In this document: positions 1-12,000 of the stretch, in pieces
Layout: the number at the start of each line of letters is the position of its first letter
How positions within the stretch are numbered: the first letter of the stretch is position 1
Assembly: GCA_029817715.1 (NCBI GenBank)
Contig: JARUPY010000154.1
Location: forward strand, 3,747,501-3,811,500
Source: Melastoma dodecandrum
Taxonomy: Eukaryota > Streptophyta > Magnoliopsida > Myrtales > Melastomataceae
Direction of reading: 5' to 3'
Length of the DNA stretch: 64,000 nt
Translations under genes and position numbers: made by a program
The notes under the pieces: generated by a model
What the model was told of the DNA's origin: nothing
What the model saw: only the letters and a program-made list of their open reading frames with translations
Databases searched by the model: none

Positions 1-276
1 CTTTTCAATTAGGTCCAAAATCGGCCACCCAAAGATTGGACAAAGACTCCGTGTAATTTAACATATGGCCCGCGACATCGCATATCCGCTTCGCCTTCAG
101 ATCCTATTCTCCTTCCCCTTGCAAGGATGATCTGGGATTAAAAGCATTCCCCGAGTAGATGGAACTATTCAGAAAACTCGGTGCAAATTGTAGTCTATCC
201 TGATCCGAGCAATGAAGCATGGATAGAAAAATACAATTGGGCACGAACAATACGTCTTTTCCCAAGGGATTGCAGT

Positions 277-775
277 TCACGTCACTAAGCTCCCGACGAC
301 CTTCAACACGTCCTTGTTATTAGTCCCATAAACGGCCTCCGCCTGCTCAGCGCGGACAATCCCGGGGGTCATCGGCCTTCGTGGCCGCGGGAACTAAGAA
401 TCCAGAGAACCGAAACTGGCCGGAAAGAGAATCATTGGAGGATGGTGGAGCGACGGATATCGGATACTCGAAGAAGACCTCCCCGACGCAGTGGGAGGTG
501 TAGAGGTCGTGGAAGCAGGAGGGCTCGAAGTCGTCGGCGGGTCTCGATTCCGCCGCCGCTGAGGGAACGAGGACGATCGCCGCAGAGACAGTGAGGATGA
601 TCGAGGGGAGGGTGGCGGGGGATCTGTTGGAGGGTTTAGGCGACGGTCGGAGTCCATTTACGGGGATGGCCCGGGAGGGAGAAGTGATGGAGTGAAAGAG
701 GGAAAGGTTTTTTTTGTTCTTTCTTTCTTTTCTTTGTTTGTTGGTGTGGATTAGTTTGTGTTTATTATATATCAT
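277..775 (-). pseudogene. Putative small secreted-protein gene, frameshifted in a C tract
   Basis: One minus-strand frame reads protein-like from about 657 down to 347. It has a hydrophobic stretch (SIILTVSAAIVLVPSAAA) like a signal peptide and two later cysteines. It stops at 347-349. Shifting by one base at the CCCCC run near 371 opens a further ~25 codons, running through 'GIVRAEQAEAVYG' to a stop at 277-279. This looks like a one-base insertion in a homopolymer, or a sequencing error there. The only in-frame ATG (775) lies between the TATA-like box and its expected transcription start, so it is probably not used. The first downstream ATG (657) is in another frame that yields only Ser/Pro/Arg-rich sequence. 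I do not recognise the family, and a chance ORF remains possible. Confidence 0.3.
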
Positions 776-782
776 TCTTTCT

Positions 783-790
783 TATTTATA
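783..790 (-). promoter_or_regulatory. TATA-like box upstream of the 277-775 gene
   Basis: The minus strand reads TATAAATA here. A start about 30 bases downstream would fall near 755, just inside the open frame described for 277-775. Confidence 0.35.
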
Positions 791-1293
791 TAACGACTGA
801 CAGCGTTAGTGCTGTCATCACCTTCCATTCATATTCAAAATGAAGGAAATTGAAATGAACTAAAAGGAAATGAATAGAATAGAAGGAGATATGTAATGAA
901 AAATGAATAGAACTATTAGTCGATTCCATTTCTTCCTCCAATCCATAAGCCAAACGTGCCAATTTTATCAAAAAGGTAAAGAAAGGTATATATACATCAT
1001 ATTAATACGTATCTTGAAATTCTTCTTACCGTCGCGAAAGCATAAAAATAAAAGAGGATTATAGAGAGACTCATATATGTTTATTCATCATCCGACTTAC
1101 CTAATGGTAAGTCAAGTCGAGCAGTAACATTACATAGTATATTACATCAACATCACGTAGACCATCATTATTTGACTGTAAAATATTTCATGACATAATA
1201 CGACATGTCATATTATTCTTTATACTGACTCTTTACTTAATCAAAGCTCGTATTTATGGGACATTCCGAGCCACACAGTCCCATTAAGCCCTT

Positions 1294-1536
1294 TCAGTTG
1301 GATTGAACCACGACATAAATATTCTCTTGAAAATACATAGGATCGAGATTAAATGAAAAGTTAGCAGATTGAATCACTACACCAGGTATAAATTCTATAG
1401 AAATCACCCTATTTGGAAGCGTGAGGTTGAAAACAGCACTCTCACCTCCGGGCACAGCGGCAGCAACAACGATGATAAATATAGCGAGGAAGAGGTTATT
1501 GACCAAATATGTCGCCATTGTGAGATTATTTTTCAT
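1294..1536 (-). CDS. Small secreted protein, cysteine-free, unknown family
   Basis: This single-exon frame encodes 80 residues, or 74 from a second Met at residue 7. Residues ~8-30 form a strongly hydrophobic segment (LVNNLFLAIFIIVVAAAVPG) ending in small residues, as in a signal peptide. The mature part is about 48 residues, has no cysteine, and carries two N-glycosylation sequons (NLT, NFS). A well-placed TATA box lies about 60 bases upstream of the start, and the leader has no upstream ATG in strong context, which favours a real transcribed gene. I do not recognise the family. The absence of cysteines argues against defensin or lipid-transfer types. A short retained N-terminal exon of a larger decayed gene is the main alternative. 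Confidence 0.5.
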   Translation of the reverse strand: MKNNLTMATYLVNNLFLAIFIIVVAAAVPGGESAVFNLTLPNRVISIEFIPGVVIQSANFSFNLDPMYFQENIYVVVQSN

Positions 1537-1595
1537 GCTTGGATATGGATTGGAATTTGAAGGGATGAATGGATGTCAATCTCTACAAAGTCATG

Positions 1596-1603
1596 CTTTT
1601 ATA
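1596..1603 (-). promoter_or_regulatory. TATA box of the small secreted-protein gene
   Basis: The minus strand reads TATAAAAG, about 60 bases upstream of the ATG at 1536. That leaves room for a roughly 30-base leader. Confidence 0.55.
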
Positions 1604-1639
1604 CTTGTAATAAGCATTTAATGAAGCTTTTAATCTGCA

Positions 1640-2960
1640 ATAAAATCTATCCGCACTAATTCGATTACAAGTCTCATATATTACGGTTTTGATGTATTTT
1701 TAGAAAAAATATATGGTCCAAAGTATTCTCTATCTTATATTGATAGATATATTTTAGAGCCTTTCAAAGATGATAGAAAATGTTTAAATTATTTATCAAT
1801 AATTTATATAATCTAAATTTTTTATCAATTTAATCATGAAAATTTTATGTATTTATAAACAAATGTTATCATGTAGATTGTTCGGTACAAGATAATAGAT
1901 GTCTTCTTTTATGGAGGACCACTAAGGTAGTTTAGCCATGGGTACTTAAAAGTATATTTGACTTTAAGCATTGGAGACCAAGTAAAAGAAAGCAAAATAA
2001 AATAGCAATTTATTGTTGTACTAATTTTTGTATTGGTTGAAAACACTTATATGATTCATTTCATAGTTTTATCTTATCCATCAACACTTGACTTTGTTAA
2101 TTCTCTTTTGCACTCAAATATTCTAAAAATGAATTATTTGATATTAATGTGTACTACTAGAACATATTAACTTCTATCATCATTAATTTGTTTAATGTTT
2201 TTGTAGTTAGTAATCTCATTTATAATTACAAGAATTAATGTTTTTTTTTTCTAACAAGCGAATATGTACAAAAAGGAGAGAAAGAAAATGGGTTTAACTT
2301 TGAGAATGTAATATGCCAAAAAATATTTTAAAAGAGTTTTATCCCGAACCTATTTCAATGATGCAAAACTAACTACAATGACAAAAAAAAAATTTGGGAG
2401 ATTATGATAATAAGGAAAGGGCACTAGATAAATTACACCAATTGAGAATTATTAAGTATGTTATGATCTTCCAGTAATAAAATTAATTGTTATTACAAAT
2501 CTTTATCCTTAAAATGCACTGCTAATAATGTGTCGGGATTGGGTTGAATATTATTTTGATATCTTTTTTGCTTAATTCCGATAATGGATTTGAATCTTGT
2601 TAAAGAGAGAAAAGAAATTAATATTGCGATGGATGTCATTAAATCAGTTAGAAATTAGCGAGTTCTCTAAACTAAGATTTATTTCTCTAACAGCTATAGA
2701 GTTGAAGCCGAACTCTACTTGCAGTAATGAATAAGTCGGATAAAAATTAATCTAAATAACTTTAAAATATCCACCAATTAATCCGCAGTTAATGAATGGT
2801 TTGACATTTACGAAGGGATTTCAATGCTCATTTTGATAAAAAAGACTGAATGTAGAGAATGGCAAGTCGGTTTGTTTGGTATAATAAAAGGCACTTAATA
2901 CTTCTATCCATTCATTTTGGTGGGGAACTCTTTTGCGTGTTGCCACGTGGGCATAAAAAG
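1640..2960. other. AT-rich spacer without recognisable gene
   Basis: No protein-like frame or RNA gene was seen on either strand. A short stretch near 2729-2755 recurs near 2970, at the edge of the diverged repeats that follow. Confidence 0.6.
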
Positions 2961-2969
2961 TAACACAAA

Positions 2970-3520
2970 AATAAGTCGGATAAAAATTAATCTAAAATAA
3001 GTCACATTAAATAATGAAAACGCTCCATTATGTTGAATTAGACAATTGACTTTCAGTGTTACGATCGATCTGTAGAAAATTTAAGATATTAAGAAAGGTT
3101 TTAAAGTTCACGCGAGCGGCTAAAATTTATTGCCAATATTTTGTTATCCACATAGGATAAAAATTAAAGTTAAATAACCCACAATGGATAAATTAAAGTT
3201 AAATAAGTCACATTAGATAATAAAAGCAATATGTTATTATAAATCGAACAATTGACTTACGGGCATTACAATTAGATCATAAAAGATTTAAAATATAAAT
3301 TTAAGACCACGATAAAGAAAATTTAAATGTCAAGCCAAAAACAAAATTCAGCTAAAATTTGGGGCCACGTCAGGTAAAAATTAATGTTAAAAAATTCACA
3401 TAAGATTGCTAAGGTAAATCAAACACAATTGACTTTTGTTAAAATTAGGGCATAAAAGAGTTAAAAATCAATTTAAGTTCGTAAAAGAAAGTTTTTAAAA
3501 AAGTTAAACCAGAAAAAAAA
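2970..3520. repeat. Three diverged tandem units of about 180-205 bp
   Basis: Three successive stretches share the same order of words: a 'taaaaattaa...' start, a 'caca' block, then CAATTGAC, then 'aaa-gat-ttaaaa'. CAATTGAC occurs at 3043, 3249 and 3426, giving spacings of 206 and 177 bases. The units are AT-rich and differ by many substitutions and indels, so this is an old array. No coding potential was seen. Confidence 0.5.
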
Positions 3521-4410
3521 AAGAATTTATAAAAGTCGAGACCACATCTTGCCATACGTTTTTCTCATGTGGAAATGATAGATGCGCCGATGGATGGATG
3601 GAGCAGAGCAGGGTAATAAACACATCGCCATGCAGAACGAGTGCCCGATGCATAATTCGAGCCGGACATTTTTGTTTTTACTCGGCCCGGATTCGAATCG
3701 GGTCGGGCTATTGGTCTTGGGCCTATCATATTAAATGGGCCAGATAAAGGCCCATTATAGAACAACATGCTCATTTTATAACGAGCCCATAAATACAATT
3801 CGGACCAAAGTTGCCGATTCATAAAGTTGCGACGATCTACACAAAATTTCTTCACGCGAATGAAGTGACGAATGGTACGGAATAGAATAAGGAAAACCGA
3901 GCCCAGTCACGAACTTGCAGAAAGCTTAAGAGGGGGTGGGGTAATCAAAATAGGCATACGTTTGTTTTCTCTATAACCTTTTGACTTGCTAGAGAAGCCA
4001 TCAGACACTTTGTGACCCACCAACCCTAGCTGAAATTGCAATCAGTTTGTCTGTTTATCCACCCCCCTCCCCCCCCCCCCCCCAAAAAAAAAACCCTAGT
4101 TCGGACAACAACCGAACACGTGTTAATGTTCATGTAATATTTTTAAACAAAAAAGTTCATGCATTAATCATATTTCACTCCTTGTTAGAAAAGCAATAAC
4201 TACATAGATTCCATACCAAACCTTTTTATATGATAGCGAGTTTTATATAAGAGAATATTGGATATAGAGATAGAGATAGAGAGAGTAATCTTATAGAAAA
4301 TATACATGGCATGACCACCCCCACCAAGAATGAATGCCATGCAATGCATTAAATTAGCAAAACCATTTTAATAATGCTTAATTAATCACCCCAAGCTGGG
4401 TTATGAGGAG

Positions 4411-5277
4411 CTACTTCTCCAGCTTCATCCCCTCCGACACCTCCTTGAACGCCGCCCTCGACGATATATCCTCCCACCATGCCTTGACCCGGGGCCGCTC
4501 TTCGAGGACCGGTCCAGACAACCCCTCAATCTTCGTGAAGAAGAACATGTAAGGGAGGTGGTGCAGGTCGGCGAGGCTGTACGTGTCCCCCGCGAGGTAC
4601 TTGGACCCCCCGAGCCTGGCCTCGTAAATGTCCAGCACCTTCCTCAGCTTCTCGAGGCTCTCCTCGATAACCTTCTCATCCGGGGCGCTCCCCATGAGCG
4701 GGACTACGTAGCTCTGGTATATTATTGGGGACATCACTGGCTGGAAGCAGTGGGACTCAACCTCGACCCAGACCCTCACGCGGGTCGACTGCTGGAGGTC
4801 GTCGGAAAGCAGGAGGTCGTCGGTGCCGTTTCCTGTGTACTTCTTGCAGATGTACTCCGTGATCGCCCTCGACTCTTGGGGAGAGGCCAAAGAAAATAGC
4901 AGTTCCGCGTTTATTATCGCAGCACATGCCGAGGAACTTTGAACAGGGAGCAACGAAGGAGAGACTAACCGAAGATGACAAAGTCGCCGTCTTCCAGCAC
5001 GGGGATTAGTCCGAAGGGCTGCAGAAGAAGAAAAACAACCCACCGTTTGACCTTTTAAAGACCGACTACACTAATCAAGGAAAAATATAGAGCCTTTTAG
5101 TTGGGGGGGGGGGGGGGGGGGCATTACGTTCTTGGCTTGGAAGTCGGGGGACTTGTGCTGGCCGGAGAAGGGGTCGACAGGGACGAGCTCGAACTCGACC
5201 TTCTTCTCGACGAGGCAGGTCATGACTCGGGCGGTGCAAGAGGACATGGGGTGTCCGTAAAGTTTCAAGGCGGCCAT
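4411..5277 (-). CDS. GSTF: Phi-class glutathione S-transferase (GSTF)
   Basis: Three exons (5277-5128, 5018-4970, 4874-4411) join in frame to 220 residues, the usual length for plant phi GSTs. The 49-nt middle exon is typical of the class. The thioredoxin-like N-terminal domain carries the conserved GHPMSSCTARV start region, in which a Ser/Cys pair precedes the first helix (phi enzymes use a serine to activate glutathione), and the PVLEDGD-ESRAI glutathione-binding segment spans the exon 2/3 junction. The helical C-terminal domain includes YLAGDTYSLADLHHLPY. The enzyme would conjugate glutathione to electrophiles in the cytosol, as in stress or xenobiotic detoxification. Intron 1 begins beside a 19-base C tract (sense strand). 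All introns are GT-AG. Confidence 0.93.
5103..5121 (+). repeat. G19 homopolymer inside GST intron 1
   Basis: The plus strand has nineteen consecutive G, i.e. C19 in the sense of the GST gene. It starts six bases inside the intron 1 donor. Other long G or C runs occur at about 4067, 5584, 7264, 12380, 28580 and 29575. Confidence 0.9.
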
Positions 5278-5396
5278 CCAAGTAGTTCTTTACTGACCAA
5301 GTGGTGGGCTTACAGAGATGCAGCAACGAGGAAGAAAGAAAGGAAAAAGTTAAGGGGATTGGGAGGGGTGTGTGGTAAACAACGGGTTGATGGTTA

Positions 5397-5404
5397 TTTT
5401 TATA
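5397..5404 (-). promoter_or_regulatory. TATA box of the GST gene
   Basis: The minus strand reads TATAAAAA 120 bases upstream of the GST start codon. This fits a leader of about 90 bases. Confidence 0.55.
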
Positions 5405-5712
5405 AAGGTAACCGTGGCTGTCGGTAAATTAAATACGACCGTGTTTATTCGGTAAGTAAATTTTTTATTATTATTATTTTGAGCCCACGATGATGTTGTT
5501 TTACTACAAAGGAAAAGAGGAGTTGGATCAACAAGTTCTTCTTACGTTGATGATTTTGACGTGATGTTTTTTTTTTTTTTTTTTGGGGGGGGGGGGGGAG
5601 TGAAGGATTAAAAGGAAGACAATAAAAAGGGCGATGTGAATACTTGAATCGTAAAAAGGGTAAAGTAAGTCGGGGGGAAGACAAAAGGATTGGGAAAAGA
5701 AATAGAAAATGG

Positions 5713-6907
5713 GCCAAATTATCCGATTTATCCTAAACTATTCAGGTTTTTTCCGATTTATCCTATCGTTTGAATAATATCACCATATATCCTAAACTTC
5801 CACCGTTAATCCATATTTATCCTCCGTCAGTCGACCGACTAACGGACCTTGACGTGGCGAGTACGTGGCGAGGACGTGGTGGTAACGTCGTTAGTCGCAA
5901 CGCGAACGGAAATGTAATTGTCATAATCGTCCTCAACGTTGTTTTTTCGTTTCAATTAGGTCCAAAATTCAATAATTCATAAAACCCTAATTCCCAAATC
6001 CCCCTCCCGACGTTGTGTTCCTCCCAACCCCCGAACTCCTCCTTCTCCCAGCTGTTCCGTCACACCGTCTCCGACCTCCCCCCTTCCCTCAAACCCCGAC
6101 CTCCGCTTCCTCCAACCATATACGATCTCATCCTCTTCGCCCACGCTCGACCTCTTCCCTTTCGCCCACACTCGCACACGCTCGTCTTGTTCCCCTTCCC
6201 TCAAACCCCGACATCTGCTTCCTCCAACCATCTACAATATCATCCTCTTCGCCCACACTGGACCTCTTCCCTTGCGCCCACGTTCGCCCACGCTCGACCT
6301 CTTCCCCTTCGCCCACCCTCGGGACAGGGGTGGTGGACAAGTCGGGGATGACTTGCGGGATGAGTTCGAGGAAATTGATATGGCTGACGGATATGGTGGA
6401 AGCGGCAGGGGTGGGGCAGATGAGGTTGGGGTGAGGGAAGAGGATGAGGAAATGGAGGTCCGGATAGGGAATGAGGAGGTTGGGGGAGGGGGAGGAGGAC
6501 GCGGTCGAGGACTAATGAGAAGCGGAGATCGACGGGTGCGGGAGGGGGTAGAGGAGGTCGGAGCTGCTGCATGGAGGAGGAGGTCAGGGGTGGGGGAACG
6601 GGACGTCGGGGGGATCGATTTGAGAATTAGGGTTTGTCCGTTTTATTTAGGATTTATTGAATTTTGGACCTAATTGAAACGAAAAAAACAACGTTAAGGA
6701 CGATTATGACAATTACATTTCCGTTCACGTTGCGACCAACGACGTTACCGCCACGTCTTCGCCACGTCAACGTCCGTTAGTCGGTCGACTGACGGAGGAT
6801 AAATATAGATTAACGGTGGAAGTTTAGGATATATAGTGATATTATTCAAACGATAGGATAAATCGGAAAAAACCTGAATAGTTTAGGATAAATCGGATAA
6901 TTTGGCC
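5713..6907. mobile_element. Mutator-like element (non-autonomous MULE) with long inverted repeats
   Basis: The left arm (5713-5975) and right arm (6654-6907) are near-perfect reverse complements of about 260 bp, starting GGCCAAATTATCCG. The element is flanked by an exact 9-bp direct repeat, TAGAAAATG (5704-5712 and 6908-6916). Long terminal inverted repeats plus a 9-bp target duplication are the hallmark of Mutator-like elements. No transposase is present. The ~680-bp core holds C-rich, low-complexity sequence with a partial tandem duplication of period about 112 (6082 and 6194), and could include captured host sequence. Each arm contains several ACGTGG words. The left arm has an extra ACGTGG-containing segment that the right arm lacks. 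Confidence 0.92.
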
Positions 6908-6916
6908 TAGAAAATG

Positions 6917-9066
6917 ACACAGGCAGGCAAGTCCTGAGAGGAATTGGTGGGGTTCAGATCAGAATCACATTGGATTGGGGAAACGGACGATGATTTGATG
7001 CCATGCCAAAGAGAAAGGAAAAAAGTAAAAGAAAAAGTAAAATCATTGTACAAAAAACATAAATAAGTGTCAGTTCAGTTTAAATAATTTCATTAAGAAA
7101 TATTAATTTACATCTTTTTGGTTTTGCAAAATTTAAAAGTTTCGTGACTTTAAAACTAGATAAAAATTTTTAAGGTTGAATATTTTGAACTACACACCCC
7201 CCCGCTTTTCAGTAATTTCAATATTCATGCAACACTGAGATCCAAATACGGGAAACATTATGTCACGTCGTTGGGGGGGGGGGGGATGGCGAACGTGCGT
7301 AAGATGATGACATTTTTCTCTCGTGTTCAGAGGAGGGAGGGAATGCACGCAATCAGGCAACCAAATACCATCCACGTCCACACGTCACACCCACCCGACG
7401 TTCTGTCCCTGTCTATCCCTCTGTTTCCCCCCAAAGGACAAATAGTCTTGTCTGTAATTTCTTTCTTTTTCTTTCGGCTTGCATTTTTGCAGGACAGGGG
7501 CAGGGGGGCAGAGCTGCAGGGAGTAGTGGGTGTGCAAGATTTGACAGGGATTCACGGTTCTACCCTTTCTTTTTCCCCCACGCACACAGCTTTTCCATTG
7601 TTTTCCGTGTGGATGTCAGGTTTTGCTGTATTACAAACGCGATGGCTCAGGGGACGCCATTACGAACCGGGACGGCTAGAACACGCTCCTCGTCGGTCGT
7701 GGCCGCCTCGGCCAGCTATCTGTCGGGGTCTCCCAAACTTGGGGTGCAAGTCAAAGTATGATTTCCGAATTGCTTGCTTAGGAAGCCGGCGGGGGAGGGG
7801 GAGGGGAGACAGGCCACTGATTAATGCTGCTCATATTTTATGTATTAAAAGAAAAAGGAAGGAAGGAAGGAAGGAAGCGGATCTACCGGCACATGATTGC
7901 TCCTGAATCCCAGAAAAATCAAAATAATAATAATAAGGGAAAAAAGAAAAGGAAGGGAGAGGGGGTGGGATCACAAAATGACTGCAGGGCTGAGGTGGTT
8001 GTTGGCCATGGATCTGAGGGCCAAAAATTAATGAAGTTATGGTGGGGGGAGCAAAGATTTCATAAGTCAAAGAGTGTTATGACAAAACCAAACTAACACT
8101 TGACAAACAAAAAACAAAGGAAGGGGACAATGCACAAGTTTGGTCGCCCTTCATTCTGCAGACCAACAACAACAACTCACTTCAACAGCTTCTGTCCTTT
8201 TGCATCCACATTGTTGACAAAATCTAATCAATTTAAATTGGACTAAAAATTGCATGATTCAGAAGGAAGGGAAGGGGAGGGGGGGTTGTGGCTGGTCAAG
8301 ATGTCCCACCACAACCGCCTACTTCCTCCTGTCATGTGCTTACTGATAAAATCCCTGCAGATTCCCTGCTCTGCTTAATCAAATAAACAATCAACATGAA
8401 ATGGTCCAACCCCATCACATGAATTAACTGAACCCCCGGATCAAAATACTAATTTATCAAATCGATTTCACCCCCCCACCCCTCCAAACCTTCAGTGCAA
8501 TAACATCTTTGTTTAGGCTTCCAAGCATCTCTCACCCTCACATGCATTGCGGTGGTAACTTAGAAAGACACAAGAAGCCCATCGCAAAATAGATGTCACG
8601 GATGAGCACCATGTTAACACCCAAGCAAGCCGAAAGAGCAGCGGCTTCGTTGGAATGTTTACAAGATCAACCACAAAGTACAGCAACACGACATAACTTC
8701 TCAGAGAATCCAGATTGTCATAATGCATCAGGGACGTGCATAAAATCATCTCATTCCTTTCAACTCCTCAGTACGTTATAAATCAACACCGAGGCCAACA
8801 CTGCACGGACTACAAATCGATCTAGTTTCCTCAAACATTTCACCACCAAAATGCACGTTTAGAGAAAACAAGAAGAGGGGGTTAGGGAATGTTACTGCAT
8901 CCTCTCTCTCTCTCTTTTCTTTCCTTTTTCAAGCTATCAACGGCACAGACATGGTCTGCATGTCTACTATACATAATACGAGGGGTATTTACAATAACAC
9001 TTTACATAAGGTGTAAATAGGACATTGACTTATCCAACCAAGAAAAAAAGGGGTAACATACAAAGA
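6917..9066. other. Spacer and ATG18 3' region, no gene recognised
   Basis: A 211-codon plus-strand frame (7271-7906) starts in a G tract and shows no recognisable domain. A (GGAA)n microsatellite lies at about 7857-7877. The right part (about 8500-9066) probably contains the 3' UTR of the minus-strand ATG18 gene. Confidence 0.5.
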
Positions 9067-12000
9067 TCAGGAAGCTTCTGGCTCAAGAATATTGTGGTAT
9101 TCCAACTGCTGCATCTCACCGCCAGACACAGGATCGAACTGACACCGATAGAAGCTGCAATGATAGTTGAACCATCGACCTCAGTAATTGACAAGCGGAT
9201 GCGCATGTCAACAACGAAAATAACACCAACCGAAAGGACAAAGGGAGGCAAAGGATAAATTAAATGGCATGCTTTCAGGTAATGATATAATATAACCACT
9301 AATGTTTGGTATTATAATTGGACGAGATAATCCAAATACCTTCCATCCATTCCGAGAATCACAATCGTGTTCTTCTGATGTCCAAAAGCAACGACGTATT
9401 GTGATCCCTCGGGTAAGTGATACTGCGCCATTGACCACTCAGAGCTGAAGTACTTTGGCAAGACTCCTGAGAACAAGAACACAAAACAACGTGGATATGT
9501 TAGACAGCAAACATCACCACCAAAATGATTCAACTAATACTTCACTCAAAAGTATTTCACGTATTTCTACATCATGGTTAGTCAGGCATTTCACTTCATC
9601 TAGGTGGCGCATTAGCCTTTTCTTTGCCCACAATTAAATCTCTTCTTGCAGGACATCCTTCAGATCTTGCAGTGGATTTTCAGCCTATAACGAGTACAGC
9701 ACGGCTCAAAAGTATAGTACAATTTCACCTGTTTGTCGCTCTGCATTATACTTATCAGCCCAAATGTCATAATCCCCACTAGTTAGTTCCTACCAGATCA
9801 GCAAAGAGGAATGGGAGTTACAACAGCCTTCAGACCAATTTTTACTCCTCTCAAACTCGTCCCTTTTCCGGCACATAATTTCTACAACCAATCAAGCCAA
9901 AGCTCATGATGTGAGGCTTTTAATCTGCTAGGAGCTATTTTACTGTGTCTCGGGAATCAATTTCATCGAAAACAAGTACACCATTTTTTTTTTGTTTCCC
10001 GCCCGGATTCCGGGGCTATACACCATTTAAATTGTATCTTAATTGGCTACCTCTAGCTGGTTCACAGGGAAAACGATAGTTGCAAATTCATTGCCTATAA
10101 TGCCTCTGAATAAAATTAAAAAAATAGAAAAAAGCCTTATTGCATCTCCACAATATAATTTCTCCCAAACTAGGTTTACTATCTCCTAAATTACCTAATT
10201 ACTACCTTATCAGTAATTATGCTGATATATTAAACACACAGTTTCCTACAGGGTAATTTTCACATTAAACATGTTTGTTTATCGACAGGCATGCATCAGG
10301 GACATTTTCGATGGAATTTTTGGTAGCCTTCAGTTAATATAAATTCAACCAACACCAATACCTTGGTTAGTAGCATAATATTGCTAGTAATAACAGGAGG
10401 GAATATTGGCTCATTTATTTGACAGATCGTGGCACGTATGGCACAGTCACATCCTACACATCAAGAGCTCCATACCAGTATCATCCTTAATCCGACAGCA
10501 GATGCTCTACATTAATTTTTTTTAAGTCAGGCCCACCAAGGCTAGAGCCTGGCAGGTACCCAGGATGGGGCTACTTCAAACCTGGATCTTCCAGGTGAAT
10601 TCTCAGTGCCCTTAAGGTATCCCCTTGGGGACCTCCACAATATAATTAATCTACCAAATATAAAGAAAGTAAATACTTGATGGTTAATGGCGTGCCTTAC
10701 CCTTGATAAAAGAAAGAGGTGGATTGGGCGACGGAACAGTAATGCTAGGATCAGATGTGGTCCTTGAAACATCATTGCCAGTGACACTTGAGTTGACCTT
10801 GAGACCAAAGACATGAATGGTACCCTTGTCACTAGAGACTGCTAACCATTGAGCATTGGATGAGAATGCCAGACTGAAGATTTCTGCTCTATCTGCACCC
10901 CTTCTCACCTAAAAGGTAGCAGAAATAATACTTAGCAATACATACAATATGAAGCAACATAAAGATGAGAGATGACTGCCACACAACTAATAACATTCCC
11001 TCGATTCGCCAATAGACAAAATCATCGTCCTCCCCGTTCTCAAGACTACTATTGTATAGGCACAAAACTGATCTTACTGCCCTAGGTTCATATTCCACTG
11101 CCAGTAGAGAATGGAGGCACTTCTATGAAACATGGTGAATCAATAAAAGGAACATTGACCAATCCCTAAGCTAGAATGTCCAAAGAGAAGGCACAGCAAG
11201 AAGCCTTCTCATTCAACCCATCACTCAATCACGTACTTTATACAAAAACATACCACAATTTAACCAGGTCAGAAAGCATACCTCCTGCAACAAGCTCCCA
11301 TCAACAGCATTAAAGACCCTGACCAGCGTTCCCTTTGAGCTTGCCGTGGCGAGGAACCTGCCGTCACTTGAAAGAGCGAAGCATGCTATCCTTGAATCAT
11401 GAGCCATGACAAACTTTGTCCTCTTCGATGCATAATGCTCAACCCTAACCTGCCCCTTCTGAAGCCCAGGGCACACCAGAACCATCGTCCCGGCCCCCTG
11501 GGAAACCTCACAGAGGCCCTTGGGGTTTGAAATCGTCTCAATCTGATGCAAAAGCTTCAAATCTGCAATATTATACACGAAAATCTTCTGCTCCAGAACC
11601 ACTACAATACGATCCCTCCGTAGCCTCACGGACCGAACATCAGACCTAAATGCAAGCTCCCCTATGCACCTCGACTGGTGATCGTCCCATATCATGAGCT
11701 TATTGGCGGGGAAATTAGGCCGCGGACCGCCACCTACTAAAGCCAGGATATTGCATCGGAACAGCATCTCAACAACAGCGATCCCACCACCCGTGGCGTC
11801 CCCATCCTCGGGGTCACGAGAGAAGTCACGTCGGAAAATCTCCCGGAAAGGGTCGCAGTTGTAGATTCGGAAGCCGAGGTCGGTCCCGGCAGCAAAACAG
11901 CCATGGTCTTGGTTGAAGGAGAGGTGGAGGAGGGAGGGACGAGGTGAAGGGAGGGAATCCGGGGGTATCTGCGCGGGGGCGGGCGCAGAAACGAGGCTAG

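Noticed and set aside
3565..3855. 96-codon minus frame
   Set aside because: No recognisable domain; probably chance in a spacer.
6013..6673. Several 110-139-codon frames in the first MULE core
   Set aside because: Pro/Arg/Gly-rich frames open in several phases at once, caused by C-rich repeats inside the element; no homology recognised.
7271..7906. 211-codon plus-strand frame
   Set aside because: It starts inside a G tract, has low-complexity composition, shows no domain, and has no supporting splice or promoter context.
10500..10640. Possible SINE in ATG18 intron 2
   Set aside because: A weak B-box-like word and an A-rich end on the minus strand, but no A box at the right spacing and no target duplication could be found.
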